A stretch of 64,000 nucleotides of DNA, from NCBI RefSeq assembly GCF_003627955.1, contig NZ_RBWS01000017.1, forward strand, positions 62,001-126,000, written 5' to 3'. The position numbers were made by a program, and so were the translations under genes. How positions within the stretch are numbered: the stretch's first letter is position 1; each line of letters opens with the position of its first letter. The notes beneath the pieces were generated by a model. The model saw nothing but the letters and a program-made list of their open reading frames with translations. It ran no database searches and was not told the DNA's origin. Positions 19,189 to 27,197 of the stretch are shown in pieces. The DNA is from Sphingobacterium puteale. GTDB lineage: Bacteria > Bacteroidota > Bacteroidia > Sphingobacteriales > Sphingobacteriaceae.

Positions 19189-19460
19189 GCTCAAAGTTGT
19201 GGCAGTGGCGCCAATAAAGATAGCACAGAGACAGCTGACAGTATCAATGAGGCATAGGCACCAGAAAATATGGGTGACAATCAAGCAGTCGCTACGCCTG
19301 TGGCCGTAGAGGAATCAACAATTATCTGTTGAGTTTTTGTCCCATTATACCAAACCTATGGTTGACACGCCATAATTTGAGAATCTTTTATTTTATTGAA
19401 CTATTCAGGTTTTCTACGGGTTCTTATAACGAAATAAATGTTACACGAAGAATCAATATT

Positions 19461-20345
19461 ATGACACTATTTAAGAATCCACACACGAAATATCCCACTC
19501 CTCCCTTTCCAAAACAAGAACAGGAAGTACCGGGAACCGAATCAAAAATGAAACCACAAGCCGATCATGGCGAGGAAAGCTTCAGAGGTAGCGGGCGATT
19601 AAAAGATGCTAAAGCGCTTATTACCGGCGCCGACTCGGGAATTGGTCGAGCCATCGCCATTGCTTATGCGCGGGAAGGTGCCGATGTGGTTATTAATTAC
19701 GGCTACGACATCGAAGATGGAGATGCAGCTGAAACTGCTAGACTCGTGGAAAAGGAAGGTCGCCGGGCTTTGCTTTCAAAAGGAGATCTGCGAAAAGAAA
19801 ATTATTGTCAGGAGTTAATTGATTTATGTGTCCGTGAATTAGGGGGAATCGATATACTGGTCAACAATGCTGCGTATCAGATGGCGCATAAAACGCTGGA
19901 AGAGCTGACTGCTGAAGAATGGGATCGTACTTTTGAAACGAATATTAGGAGCATGTTCTATCTATGTAAAGCTGCTGTGCCTTTCATGAAACCGGGCAGT
20001 TCTATTATTAATACCGCATCGGTCAATTCTTATCATCCAAATGCCGTTTTATTAGATTATGCCGCTACCAAAGGGGCTATTCAAAATTTTACAGCCAACC
20101 TAGCTCAAATGCTGCTCGAACAAGATAAAGGTATCCGTGTTAACGCTGTTGCTCCCGGACCTGTCTGGACACCATTAATTCCGTCCACCATGCCCGAACC
20201 TGAGAATTTTGGCAAGGATAGTCCAATTAAAAGGCCCGCTCAACCCGCGGAAATTGCGCCCGCGTATGTGTTCTTGGCATCAGAGGACAGTAGCTATATC
20301 GCCGGAGCCACAATCGCGGTAACAGGGGGTAAAATTGCAATTTAA
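19461..20345 (+). CDS. SDR-family oxidoreductase, general-stress type
   Basis: A 294-residue short-chain dehydrogenase with a family-typical N-terminal extension (PPFPKQEQEVPGTESKMKPQ). The cofactor loop is ITGADSGIGRA, then LVNNAAYQ, the catalytic Ser in INTASVNSYHP and Tyr-x3-Lys in YAATKGAI. The C-terminus reads AGATIAVTGG. The extension and the GxGSGRL-like lead place it with YghA/YhxC-type SDRs, often linked with general stress; the substrate is unknown. The ATG at 19461 fits the family start; an open stretch upstream to 19329 lacks similarity. It is the last intact gene of the rightward set before a kinase vestige. Confidence 0.9.
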   Translation: MTLFKNPHTKYPTPPFPKQEQEVPGTESKMKPQADHGEESFRGSGRLKDAKALITGADSGIGRAIAIAYAREGADVVINYGYDIEDGDAAETARLVEKEGRRALLSKGDLRKENYCQELIDLCVRELGGIDILVNNAAYQMAHKTLEELTAEEWDRTFETNIRSMFYLCKAAVPFMKPGSSIINTASVNSYHPNAVLLDYAATKGAIQNFTANLAQMLLEQDKGIRVNAVAPGPVWTPLIPSTMPEPENFGKDSPIKRPAQPAEIAPAYVFLASEDSSYIAGATIAVTGGKIAI

Positions 20346-20363
20346 ACTTTTCTTTTTCAATCG

Positions 20364-20480
20364 GAAGATTTGAGCAGATAATTTCCAGGATTGGGAATCG
20401 TATTGTATGTACCTCATGAGATCATTACTAATCATGGTGGAACGCTTTGGGTGGAAAGCGAACCCGGCGAAGCAGCAGCC
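20364..20480 (+). pseudogene. Vestige of a histidine kinase 3' end
   Basis: Bases 20382 to about 20470 translate to a piece nearly identical in pattern to the end of the LOV kinase at 26.6 kb: PGLGIVLYVPHEIITNHG then GTLWVESEPGE, versus GLGIGLYVSHEIIANHNG then GTLWVESEPGE. A likely trace of the F-box (IFERFF-like) lies just upstream at about 20364-20383, with the intervening residues deleted. After GE a single extra base shifts the frame. No start codon or kinase core remains. It is a decayed fragment left by duplication or recombination. Confidence 0.8.
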
Positions 20481-20492
20481 ATTTGCCAACGA

Positions 20493-20536
20493 AATAAACT
20501 GAAGCCAAACGTCAATACGTTTGGCTTCAGTTTATT
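20493..20536. terminator. Long inverted repeat, probable bidirectional terminator
   Basis: A perfect 19-bp stem (AATAAACTGAAGCCAAACG and complement) surrounds a 6-base loop, TCAATA. It lies between the rightward SDR/kinase vestige and the convergent sigma-factor gene. T runs are weak on both sides, but position and stem strength favour a terminator. Confidence 0.7.
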
Positions 20537-20553
20537 AAAAAGGAGCAGTTTTT

Positions 20554-21054
20554 TTAATTCAATTTATAAAGCTTAAGCTGTTTCTGTAACTTCTTTCGGG
20601 ACATGTGAATCCGTGTTTTTATGGTGCCTTCCGGCATATTAAAGTAACTCGCTATTTCATGGTATTTATAGCCCTCCAAAAACAGCCGGAAGATTTCATA
20701 GTTTTCCGGGGTTAGGCTGCACATTGCTTTTTCAATGTCTTCAGCCATAAATTTATTGACCCCATTGTTATGCACCACATTATTTGCTCCCTCCAAACCA
20801 ATATACGTATCCTGAATCTCACTTACCCGTTTGGCCTTACGGTATTTATTGATATACGTGTGTTTCATGATCACATACAGCCAGCTCATTAATTTAGGGT
20901 GTTGTACAAAATTGTCAAGGGATTTTAGTGCCCTAATCCAGGTCTCCTGAATAAGGTCTTCCTTTTCATCTGGGTCATTTGTGAATTTGGCTGCAAAATG
21001 GTTTAATAATCCTCGCTTTTCCTTGATCAGCACATTTAAATTGAAATCGTTCAT
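20554..21054 (-). CDS. ECF-type RNA polymerase sigma factor
   Basis: A 166-residue sigma-70 family protein. Region 2 shows EKEDLIQETWIRALKSLDNF and LMSWLYVIMKHTYINKYRKAKR. Region 4 shows LTPENYEIFRLFLEGYKYHE and IASYFNMPEGTIKTRIHMSR (helix-turn-helix). The ATG at 21052-21054 (MNDFNLN) is preferred over an in-frame start 51 bases upstream. No anti-sigma gene is adjacent, so its control and regulon are not visible here. The type fits the many ECF sigma factors of Bacteroidetes that act without a linked anti-sigma. Confidence 0.9.
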   Translation of the reverse strand: MNDFNLNVLIKEKRGLLNHFAAKFTNDPDEKEDLIQETWIRALKSLDNFVQHPKLMSWLYVIMKHTYINKYRKAKRVSEIQDTYIGLEGANNVVHNNGVNKFMAEDIEKAMCSLTPENYEIFRLFLEGYKYHEIASYFNMPEGTIKTRIHMSRKKLQKQLKLYKLN

Positions 21055-21500
21055 AACTTTTCCTCTCTTGTTTATAATGTCATTGTTAAAGGTTGATCCT
21101 GCCATTTCGTATCAATAAGAGTGCTAGTATCCCGACCCCTTTTTGTAAAATATACTTCTACTGTGACAAAACGTAGAAATACGTTTTACAGGTAAACTGC
21201 GGCATTTAAGTCGGTACTGATTATATTTTGAAACAATTTTCTTATATATTATCTATAAATTAACTAATTAGGATAAAAGATAATTAGGTAGTAAATCATG
21301 TCGAAATGCTAAAAGTACGTGGCAGGAAAGAAATCAGCGGAGTTCTTTTTCGTGTGTTATGTTAAAAAAAAGGACAGTGTGTCCATGAGGTTGTCGTGGA
21401 TATATAATGTAACCGTTGAAATAAAGCAAACTTTTTGTCGGTATGCAGCGCGCTCTTCAGAAGGATAATTATCGAGGTATTTTGATTTTTTGGTATGCTA
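21055..21500. other. Gene-free stretch between sigma factor and hydrolase
   Basis: No convincing gene was found in these about 450 bases. The one notable structure is a hairpin at 21168-21187: AAAACGTA and TACGTTTT with a GAAA tetraloop. It could be the terminator of the leftward hydrolase gene or part of the sigma-gene leader. Confidence 0.5.
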
Positions 21501-22547
21501 TTAAAGCGTCGCCAGAAAAGCTTGCAGCGCTTTCAGAAAATCTCCCGGGCAGGCAAAGTGGACGTTATGATCAGCACAGTCAAACAGTCGGTGCTGTACC
21601 AGTTCGGGGTGCATGGATTTTAACTGTTGATTTTCGGCCCGTGTATCAAATGCATCACCTTTACCAACAGCGTCAATGATTAACATCGGGACACGCAACG
21701 AGCGATAGCTTTTTATTGGATCTACACGCATTATGGAAGAAGCGTATCCGCTCACTTCAAAGGGCCTCTCTAACAACTGTACATACTGAACACTGTCCTG
21801 CATATGCATATAGGCGTTGAGTCCTTTATATAGTAGGCTATTTCCATCCTGATGTTTGATAAATCCAAAGATTTGCCATTGCTGCGCTGAGCCATCCAGC
21901 TGCGCGATATTACGATAGATTTCAAAATCAGATTTATAGACATCAAATAGTAGTTTTTTGACTTCTGCCGGCGGTTCCACCGATCTGAAAAACGCTTCTT
22001 TTTGAGCGATATTCATCCTCTTGAACAACGATTTAAATGGGACTGAACCGCCATCCTCCAGCACGAGGGCCCGCACCCGATCCGGATAGCGGTCATGGAA
22101 AGCTGTTGCGATATAGCCGCCTCTGGAAAATCCGCCGATAACAGCATTTTTAATGTGCAGATCATCCATGACCGCAGCAAGGTCGTCCGCAAAATCCCAG
22201 AAATCCAAATCTTGCTCGGGTATTTTCGTCAGCCCATGACCATAATGATCAATGGACAGTACGCAATATCCCGCTTTAACCAAGTTTTCTGCAAATGGAT
22301 AAAAATCATAGGCCGACAAAAGGCTTCCTGGTAACCAAATAAACACCTTGTCGGTTTGTTGTCCCCACTTCAGGTATGCAATCCGGTGGTTGGCTGTTTG
22401 AACAAACCGCCGATGACCGTTTTCAAATGTCTCGAAAGTATTTCTGTCACGTATATATTTTTTATGGAGAAAGGAATCTGACTCTTGCGCATACACGATG
22501 GAAATACAAAGCAGGTAACCGATAATGAAATGACAGACACGAATCAT
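21501..22547 (-). CDS. Secreted alpha/beta hydrolase
   Basis: A 348-residue alpha/beta-hydrolase-fold protein with an N-terminal signal peptide (MIRVCHFIIGYLLCISIVYA). The nucleophile elbow is IGGFSRGGYIA, the oxyanion region FIWLPGSLLSAYDF, and the acid and histidine lie in the C-terminal third (DHNVHFACPGDF contains the likely catalytic His). The substrate is unknown; esterase, lipase or haloperoxidase-like chemistry is possible. The ATG at 22545-22547 starts the signal peptide; a start seven codons earlier is possible. It lies alone in a region with a sigma-factor remnant behind it. Confidence 0.87.
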   Translation of the reverse strand: MIRVCHFIIGYLLCISIVYAQESDSFLHKKYIRDRNTFETFENGHRRFVQTANHRIAYLKWGQQTDKVFIWLPGSLLSAYDFYPFAENLVKAGYCVLSIDHYGHGLTKIPEQDLDFWDFADDLAAVMDDLHIKNAVIGGFSRGGYIATAFHDRYPDRVRALVLEDGGSVPFKSLFKRMNIAQKEAFFRSVEPPAEVKKLLFDVYKSDFEIYRNIAQLDGSAQQWQIFGFIKHQDGNSLLYKGLNAYMHMQDSVQYVQLLERPFEVSGYASSIMRVDPIKSYRSLRVPMLIIDAVGKGDAFDTRAENQQLKSMHPELVQHRLFDCADHNVHFACPGDFLKALQAFLATL

Positions 22548-22619
22548 GGACAAATTAGGATGTATCAAAAATAAAACTTTCTGCTAAAGTTAACGAAATT
22601 ATTGCGTTTTACATGATTT

Positions 22620-22909
22620 GCTACTGTCAGGCTAAGATATAGCCGTTTAGGACAGCGCATTGTTGAAATAAAACATAAATTGGGCGACATAGTACAGGAG
22701 ATCTTTACAAATCTTTGGGACAGAATGGACCGACTGGAAATCCAGCATTCTTATCAAACTTTTCTCTTTGCCTCGGTACGCAATCTTGTCATCAGCCGTA
22801 TCCTTGATGGCGAAGGGACGATTCGTTTTCGTAAGGTCGGATTTGAAGGCGAAAAATTAGTGCAGAGTTTGGATGCGATGATCGAATACCTCAAAGAGCG
22901 GGAGCGATA
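22620..22909 (+). pseudogene. Sigma-factor region 2 remnant
   Basis: The stretch reads GDIVQEIFTNLWDRMDRLEI then SYQTFLFASVRNLVISRI. This is the region 2 signature of SusC-linked ECF sigma factors of Bacteroidetes. It has no ATG (at best the TTG at 22680), no region 1 helices, and no region 4. After ISRI the frame continues into an unrelated 35-residue tail (LDGEGTIRFRKVGFEGEKLV). It cannot be a working sigma factor and is best read as the remains of one joined to other sequence by deletion. Confidence 0.65.
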
Positions 22910-23023
22910 AATAGCATTGGCTATTAAATCCCTGTTTTCATGGATTTTTCCATGTGGATATTTGTCGTAGTTTTAGGCCATTGATCCAACATAAATAGAT
23001 AGTTAATTCAAAAAGGACTTACG

Positions 23024-24340
23024 ATGAAAGAATATACATTCAAATACCAGAATAACAGTGGACTTCTCTATCTGCTACTTGTTCTCATTGGAATACCATT
23101 CGGACTCATTTTCCTGACGGTATGGCTCATGGAGTATGTACAATGGATCTTTTGGCCCAATATTGTTCTGATGCTTAGCCTGATGGTATTCGGTGTCTGG
23201 CGTTTTGTCAAAAAATCGAAAGCGATAGATACCATTACCCTGGATAAGGAAGGATTTACATCCTTAAGTTATGGACGGGTTCTTTATAAGGACATCCACA
23301 GTATACCGCCCTATGGTCCTCTTCAAGCCCCTCCGCCCTCCATGCGGATCAAACTCAACAATGGAAAAAAGCTCGTTTGGTTATTCAATCCGGATCATCC
23401 CCAATCCGCCGTTGAGGCCATTACCTTTGCCGCATTCAGGGAAGAGCTTCTGCATCATCTGGAACAACAGGCTCTAGCTCCTCAGGGCGGAAATCCCGGA
23501 GAAAATACCGCAACAAGCCTCGTCTCCCAGATCGAAGAATCTAAAAAACGCGATTACAGATATATTGCCATTCCGATATCGGCGGTATTTGCACTCGTGA
23601 TGCTTTTTCGTACTTGCGGTGCTGATTTTATTAAGCAACAGCGGGATAAAGAAACGGCGGGTTTTCGAGACGCGATCCTCGATATGGAAAAGACCTATGA
23701 AACTAATGTGTTAAAAGCCAAAGATGTTGCTGCAGTGTATGGCCTTACTTTTGGACCGGTATTTTTATGGACCAACGACCCCCGCGCTACGGTGGTGTTT
23801 AGACCCGATATTCCCCGGGATCCTTACGGTGCCGAAATCAATGTGATCGGCCTGCGCCATGCCGAAGATAATAAACTGTTGGAACAGTATATTCAACACC
23901 CCGATAGTGTAAACTATGATCTGACGATTGTCAATACTGCGGAAAAATTTTATGCCGTGATGAATAAAAGTATATTCAGCCGGGAGGATAGTTTGACCGT
24001 ACCGATTTACCTCACGGTATATAACCCCAAAGAATCCCTGCCTTCTCCATTTAGCCAGAAAGTCGTGGATTCGACTTTTAGACCGATCAGGTACAGTACT
24101 TCCATTGCAATACCGCGTGCCGGAGAACCGAAATCAGAAATCCTCGATCATATGGACTTTGCCTCCGTTCGCTCAATACTTAAAAAATACCGCGGGACCT
24201 ATTTTTATATGGTTGCAAAAGAACAGGATGGGATATCGGCGCAACAGTTCGAAAAAATAAAAATACTGGTATTAAAGAATTTCGAAGAACACAAAGTTGA
24301 TACAGAACAATTTGAAAGCAGACGTTGTAATAGCGAATAG
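23024..24340 (+). CDS. Membrane protein of unknown function
   Basis: A 438-residue protein with two transmembrane helices near the N-terminus (about residues 13-60) and a third at about 185-203 (IAIPISAVFALVMLF), which is followed by a long soluble C-terminal domain. Between the helices lies a small beta-rich segment (ITLDKEGFTSLSYGRVLYKD) of the kind seen in PH-like membrane-anchored domains. The C-terminal half (about 210-430) shows no motif I recognise. It is a single gene after the sigma-factor remnant. No function is assigned. Confidence 0.85.
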   Translation: MKEYTFKYQNNSGLLYLLLVLIGIPFGLIFLTVWLMEYVQWIFWPNIVLMLSLMVFGVWRFVKKSKAIDTITLDKEGFTSLSYGRVLYKDIHSIPPYGPLQAPPPSMRIKLNNGKKLVWLFNPDHPQSAVEAITFAAFREELLHHLEQQALAPQGGNPGENTATSLVSQIEESKKRDYRYIAIPISAVFALVMLFRTCGADFIKQQRDKETAGFRDAILDMEKTYETNVLKAKDVAAVYGLTFGPVFLWTNDPRATVVFRPDIPRDPYGAEINVIGLRHAEDNKLLEQYIQHPDSVNYDLTIVNTAEKFYAVMNKSIFSREDSLTVPIYLTVYNPKESLPSPFSQKVVDSTFRPIRYSTSIAIPRAGEPKSEILDHMDFASVRSILKKYRGTYFYMVAKEQDGISAQQFEKIKILVLKNFEEHKVDTEQFESRRCNSE

Positions 24341-24443
24341 CGATTTATTGCTGAATACCTTATCCGGGCGGTGGATTGCATGGATCTGATCACAATCGCA
24401 ATTGAAGCAACAGTGGCGGCCGCACTTCCTGCACGTGGAATCT

Positions 24444-24902
24444 CTAAATTTCTATTCTCATCTCCAGTAAATTGGGCTTAAACCCGACTTTACTATAGGC
24501 GATTATCGCACTGTCGTTCTGATCATAAACCTGAAGTCTCACCTCCGAGATATTTTTTCCTTTTGCCCAGCTTAACAATGCTTCCAGAATCAATTTATTG
24601 ATCCCCTGTCCGCGGTGATCTGGTTTTACATACATAAATCCCAAATGCACATATCGGGCAAACTTTTGATACGGCTTGGCATCAACTATTTTCGCATAAC
24701 CAGATCCGACAAGTTCACTGCCGACCACAGCGACCAATACTTCTGCTTCTGGTGATTTTATGAGTTCCAGCAGGTCGTAGTAGTGAATTTCACCTTCTTC
24801 CAATGTATCGTCAAACGGGCGTTCTGCTGCCACGATTCCCTGTTCAAATTCCAATAATACATCTATTTCATGTTCCTGTGCCTGTCTAATTTTTAATTTC
24901 AT
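24444..24902 (-). CDS. GNAT-family N-acetyltransferase
   Basis: A 152-residue acetyltransferase. The acetyl-CoA pyrophosphate loop is VKPDHRGQGINKLIL, followed by SEVRLQVYDQNDSAIIAYSK and VGFKPNLLEMRIEI, the end of the GNAT fold. The N-terminus MKLKIRQAQEHEIDVLLEFE matches the family. The ATG at 24900-24902 is chosen; an open leader to 25001 is hydrophobic and unlike the family. The acceptor substrate is unknown. Confidence 0.9.
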   Translation of the reverse strand: MKLKIRQAQEHEIDVLLEFEQGIVAAERPFDDTLEEGEIHYYDLLELIKSPEAEVLVAVVGSELVGSGYAKIVDAKPYQKFARYVHLGFMYVKPDHRGQGINKLILEALLSWAKGKNISEVRLQVYDQNDSAIIAYSKVGFKPNLLEMRIEI

Positions 24903-25184
24903 TCCTGATGTCTTTTTTCTAACGTGCAATGATATCTGCGTAAATTTGGGGTAATAGCGGATAACGCAATATACAAAAATCAGCAACCCAATGAACGGCA
25001 CAAATGTCAGCTGTCTGTAAATTACCCTGAATTGTATATTCTGTTACAGAACATGTCTTGGGGATAAATACCTGTTTTGTTTATATAAAATACGGTCGAT
25101 AAAAAAAGGGCATATGGTTTGCATTTAATTTCCAAATTAAAAATTGAATTGTACGACATTAATTCGTTAGGGTCTTAAACGTAT

Positions 25185-26732
25185 ATGGAAGAAAAAAACA
25201 CATATATTGATAAATCGAAACATACCATTTATAATTCGAGCGATGATCTCGATCTCTATCTTAAAGCCTTGAATTCTGCCTATTCAGGCATTATTATTAC
25301 AGATAATATGCAACACGATAATCCGATTATCTATTGCAACAAAGCATTTGAAACTATCAGTGGCTATTCGCACAATGAGATTATTGGGCATAATTGCCGT
25401 TTTTTGCAGGCTCAGGATCGTTCACAGCACCAACGCCAACTTTTAAAAGAAAGTATTCAGCGGGGTGAAGAATGTAAAGTCGAAATTCGTAATTACCGCA
25501 AGGACGGTACACTTTTTTGGAATGAGCTTTTTATATCTCCTGTTAAAAACGAAGCGGGACAGGTCACCCATTTTATAGGCGTACAAAATGATATTACGGC
25601 GCGCAAGAAAGCCGAGTACGACCTTAGGGAAGAGAAAGCACATGTTGAACTTAAAATACAGGAACGAACAAAAGAATTACAGGAAAAGGAAATTTTTCTC
25701 TCCAGTATCATTGAGACTGTCCGGGAGAGTTTATTGGTATTAGATGCCAATTATATCGTGTTGAGTGCGAATAAACATTTTTTAAATTCTTTTAAGGTTT
25801 CCTCCGAAGAAACGTTAGGAAAACCTCTCTTTGAACTTGGGATGCAACAGTGGAATATCAATTCTTTGAAAGAGCTCCTGACCCAGATCCTACCGACCAA
25901 CAATCCTGTTATTGATTACGAGGTTGACAATGTATTTCCCCATATAGGCCGTAAAGTGATGCTATTAAATGCTTATCGCATTGAATTTGAGGGGCATTAC
26001 AAAGATCGGATATTGATAGCTTTCGAAGACATTACGGAGAAAAAAGAGCAAGACCAGCGAAAAGACGATTTTTTGTCCATTGCTAGCCATGAGCTCAAGA
26101 CGCCTCTCACGACGATTAAAGGTCTGGTTCAAATTTTACAACGTATGAGCCCAGATCATTCGAATGACAAGTTTGTGAGCACGCTCGATAAGATGTCGGC
26201 CTATGTCGATCGCTTGAATCTGTTGATCACTAAACTGTTGGATACCTCAAAAATACAGTCTGGTCATATCGAATTGCATATGGAGCCATTTAATATTGAT
26301 CAAACAATCCGCGAGGCAATTGAAAATATTACGCTCGCTGTGCCCGGTTATGAGATCCAGCTATCGGGCACCACAGGCGCTATTGTCCAAGGGGACGAGC
26401 TTCAGATCATCCAAGTACTCAATAACCTATTATCCAATGCTATTAAATATTCACCCGATTCAAATAAGGTGGAAGTAAGCATGCACAAAGTTGCCAATTT
26501 TGTAAAAATCTCCATAAGAGATTACGGCATGGGCATCAATTATCAGGACAGACTGAAAATATTCGAACGATTCTTCAGGGCCAGCCATATACAGAAAAAA
26601 TTTCCCGGATTAGGGATCGGGCTCTATGTGTCACATGAGATTATTGCCAATCATAATGGAACGCTATGGGTAGAAAGTGAACCCGGAGAAGGGGCTACAT
26701 TTAATTTCACATTACCAATCACAAATAAATGA
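25185..26732 (+). CDS. LOV-domain (blue-light) histidine kinase
   Basis: A 515-residue soluble kinase. The first PAS domain (about 25-140) is a LOV domain: GHNCRFLQ carries the flavin-adduct cysteine (C71). Flavin-contact residues are kept in RNYRKDGTLFWN (N103, N113) and the signalling glutamine in HFIGVQNDIT (Q134). A coiled coil (about 142-168) leads to a second PAS (about 170-285). The phosphoacceptor is H302 in SIASHELKTPLTT. The ATPase domain has NNLLSNAIKYS, RDYGMGI and GLGIGLY. FMN binding and blue-light response are inferred from the complete LOV motif set. Its stop overlaps the start of the receiver gene by four bases (ATGA), so the two are translated together and probably form a kinase-regulator pair. 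Confidence 0.93.
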   Translation: MEEKNTYIDKSKHTIYNSSDDLDLYLKALNSAYSGIIITDNMQHDNPIIYCNKAFETISGYSHNEIIGHNCRFLQAQDRSQHQRQLLKESIQRGEECKVEIRNYRKDGTLFWNELFISPVKNEAGQVTHFIGVQNDITARKKAEYDLREEKAHVELKIQERTKELQEKEIFLSSIIETVRESLLVLDANYIVLSANKHFLNSFKVSSEETLGKPLFELGMQQWNINSLKELLTQILPTNNPVIDYEVDNVFPHIGRKVMLLNAYRIEFEGHYKDRILIAFEDITEKKEQDQRKDDFLSIASHELKTPLTTIKGLVQILQRMSPDHSNDKFVSTLDKMSAYVDRLNLLITKLLDTSKIQSGHIELHMEPFNIDQTIREAIENITLAVPGYEIQLSGTTGAIVQGDELQIIQVLNNLLSNAIKYSPDSNKVEVSMHKVANFVKISIRDYGMGINYQDRLKIFERFFRASHIQKKFPGLGIGLYVSHEIIANHNGTLWVESEPGEGATFNFTLPITNK

Positions 26733-27106
26733 CGAAAGCTATGGAGCGTAGAAAAATAATGATCTGTGATGACGACCAAGGAATAGTAGAGATGCTTGAA
26801 CTATTTCTCGAATTAGAAGGATTTAATGTGATATGCGAGATCAACAGTACCAATCTGATTAAACAGCTCATGACGCACCGGCCAGATATCTTGTTATTGG
26901 ACTTATGGATGCCTCTATTATCGGGTGATCAGGTCCTAAAAATTATCCGAAATACGCCCGAAGTGAAAGACTTGCCAGTGGTTATACTTTCGGCGAGTGT
27001 CGATGGAGCGGCCATTGCAGACGATTTAGGTGCCAATGGATTTATTGCCAAACCTTTTGATCTGGTTGACATTACTTCCAAAATTAATACAATATTAAGT
27101 CATTAA
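26729..27106 (+). CDS. Single-domain response regulator paired with the LOV kinase
   Basis: A 125-residue CheY-like receiver with no output domain. The acidic pocket is in MICDDDQG, the phosphoacceptor Asp (about D58) in ILLLDLWMP, the switch Ser in VILSAS, and the lysine in FIAKPFD. It overlaps the LOV kinase by four bases, a strong sign of pairing. As it lacks an output domain it must act by protein contact or pass phosphate on. An alternative start is the Met at residue 5. Confidence 0.92.
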   Translation: MTKAMERRKIMICDDDQGIVEMLELFLELEGFNVICEINSTNLIKQLMTHRPDILLLDLWMPLLSGDQVLKIIRNTPEVKDLPVVILSASVDGAAIADDLGANGFIAKPFDLVDITSKINTILSH

Positions 27107-27127
27107 CAGGATTATTCGAATGGACAA

Positions 27128-27179
27128 GTGGGGCAATGCTTTGCTTCGTAAGATAACAAGGCATTGCCAATAGCCCCAC
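27128..27179. repeat. Interrupted inverted repeat between convergent genes
   Basis: GTGGGGCAATGC (27128-27139) matches the complement GCATTGCC ... CCCCAC at 27161-27179, with a 5-base insertion in the right arm. It lies between the rightward receiver gene and the leftward GH2 gene. It is possibly a bidirectional terminator, but there is no T run. Confidence 0.45.
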
Positions 27180-27197
27180 AAAATAGAGCTAATTCCC

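Noticed and set aside
27128-27179. Integron attC-like site at the interrupted inverted repeat
   Set aside because: No integrase nearby, the arms lack the R and L box consensus, and its place between convergent genes suits a terminator.
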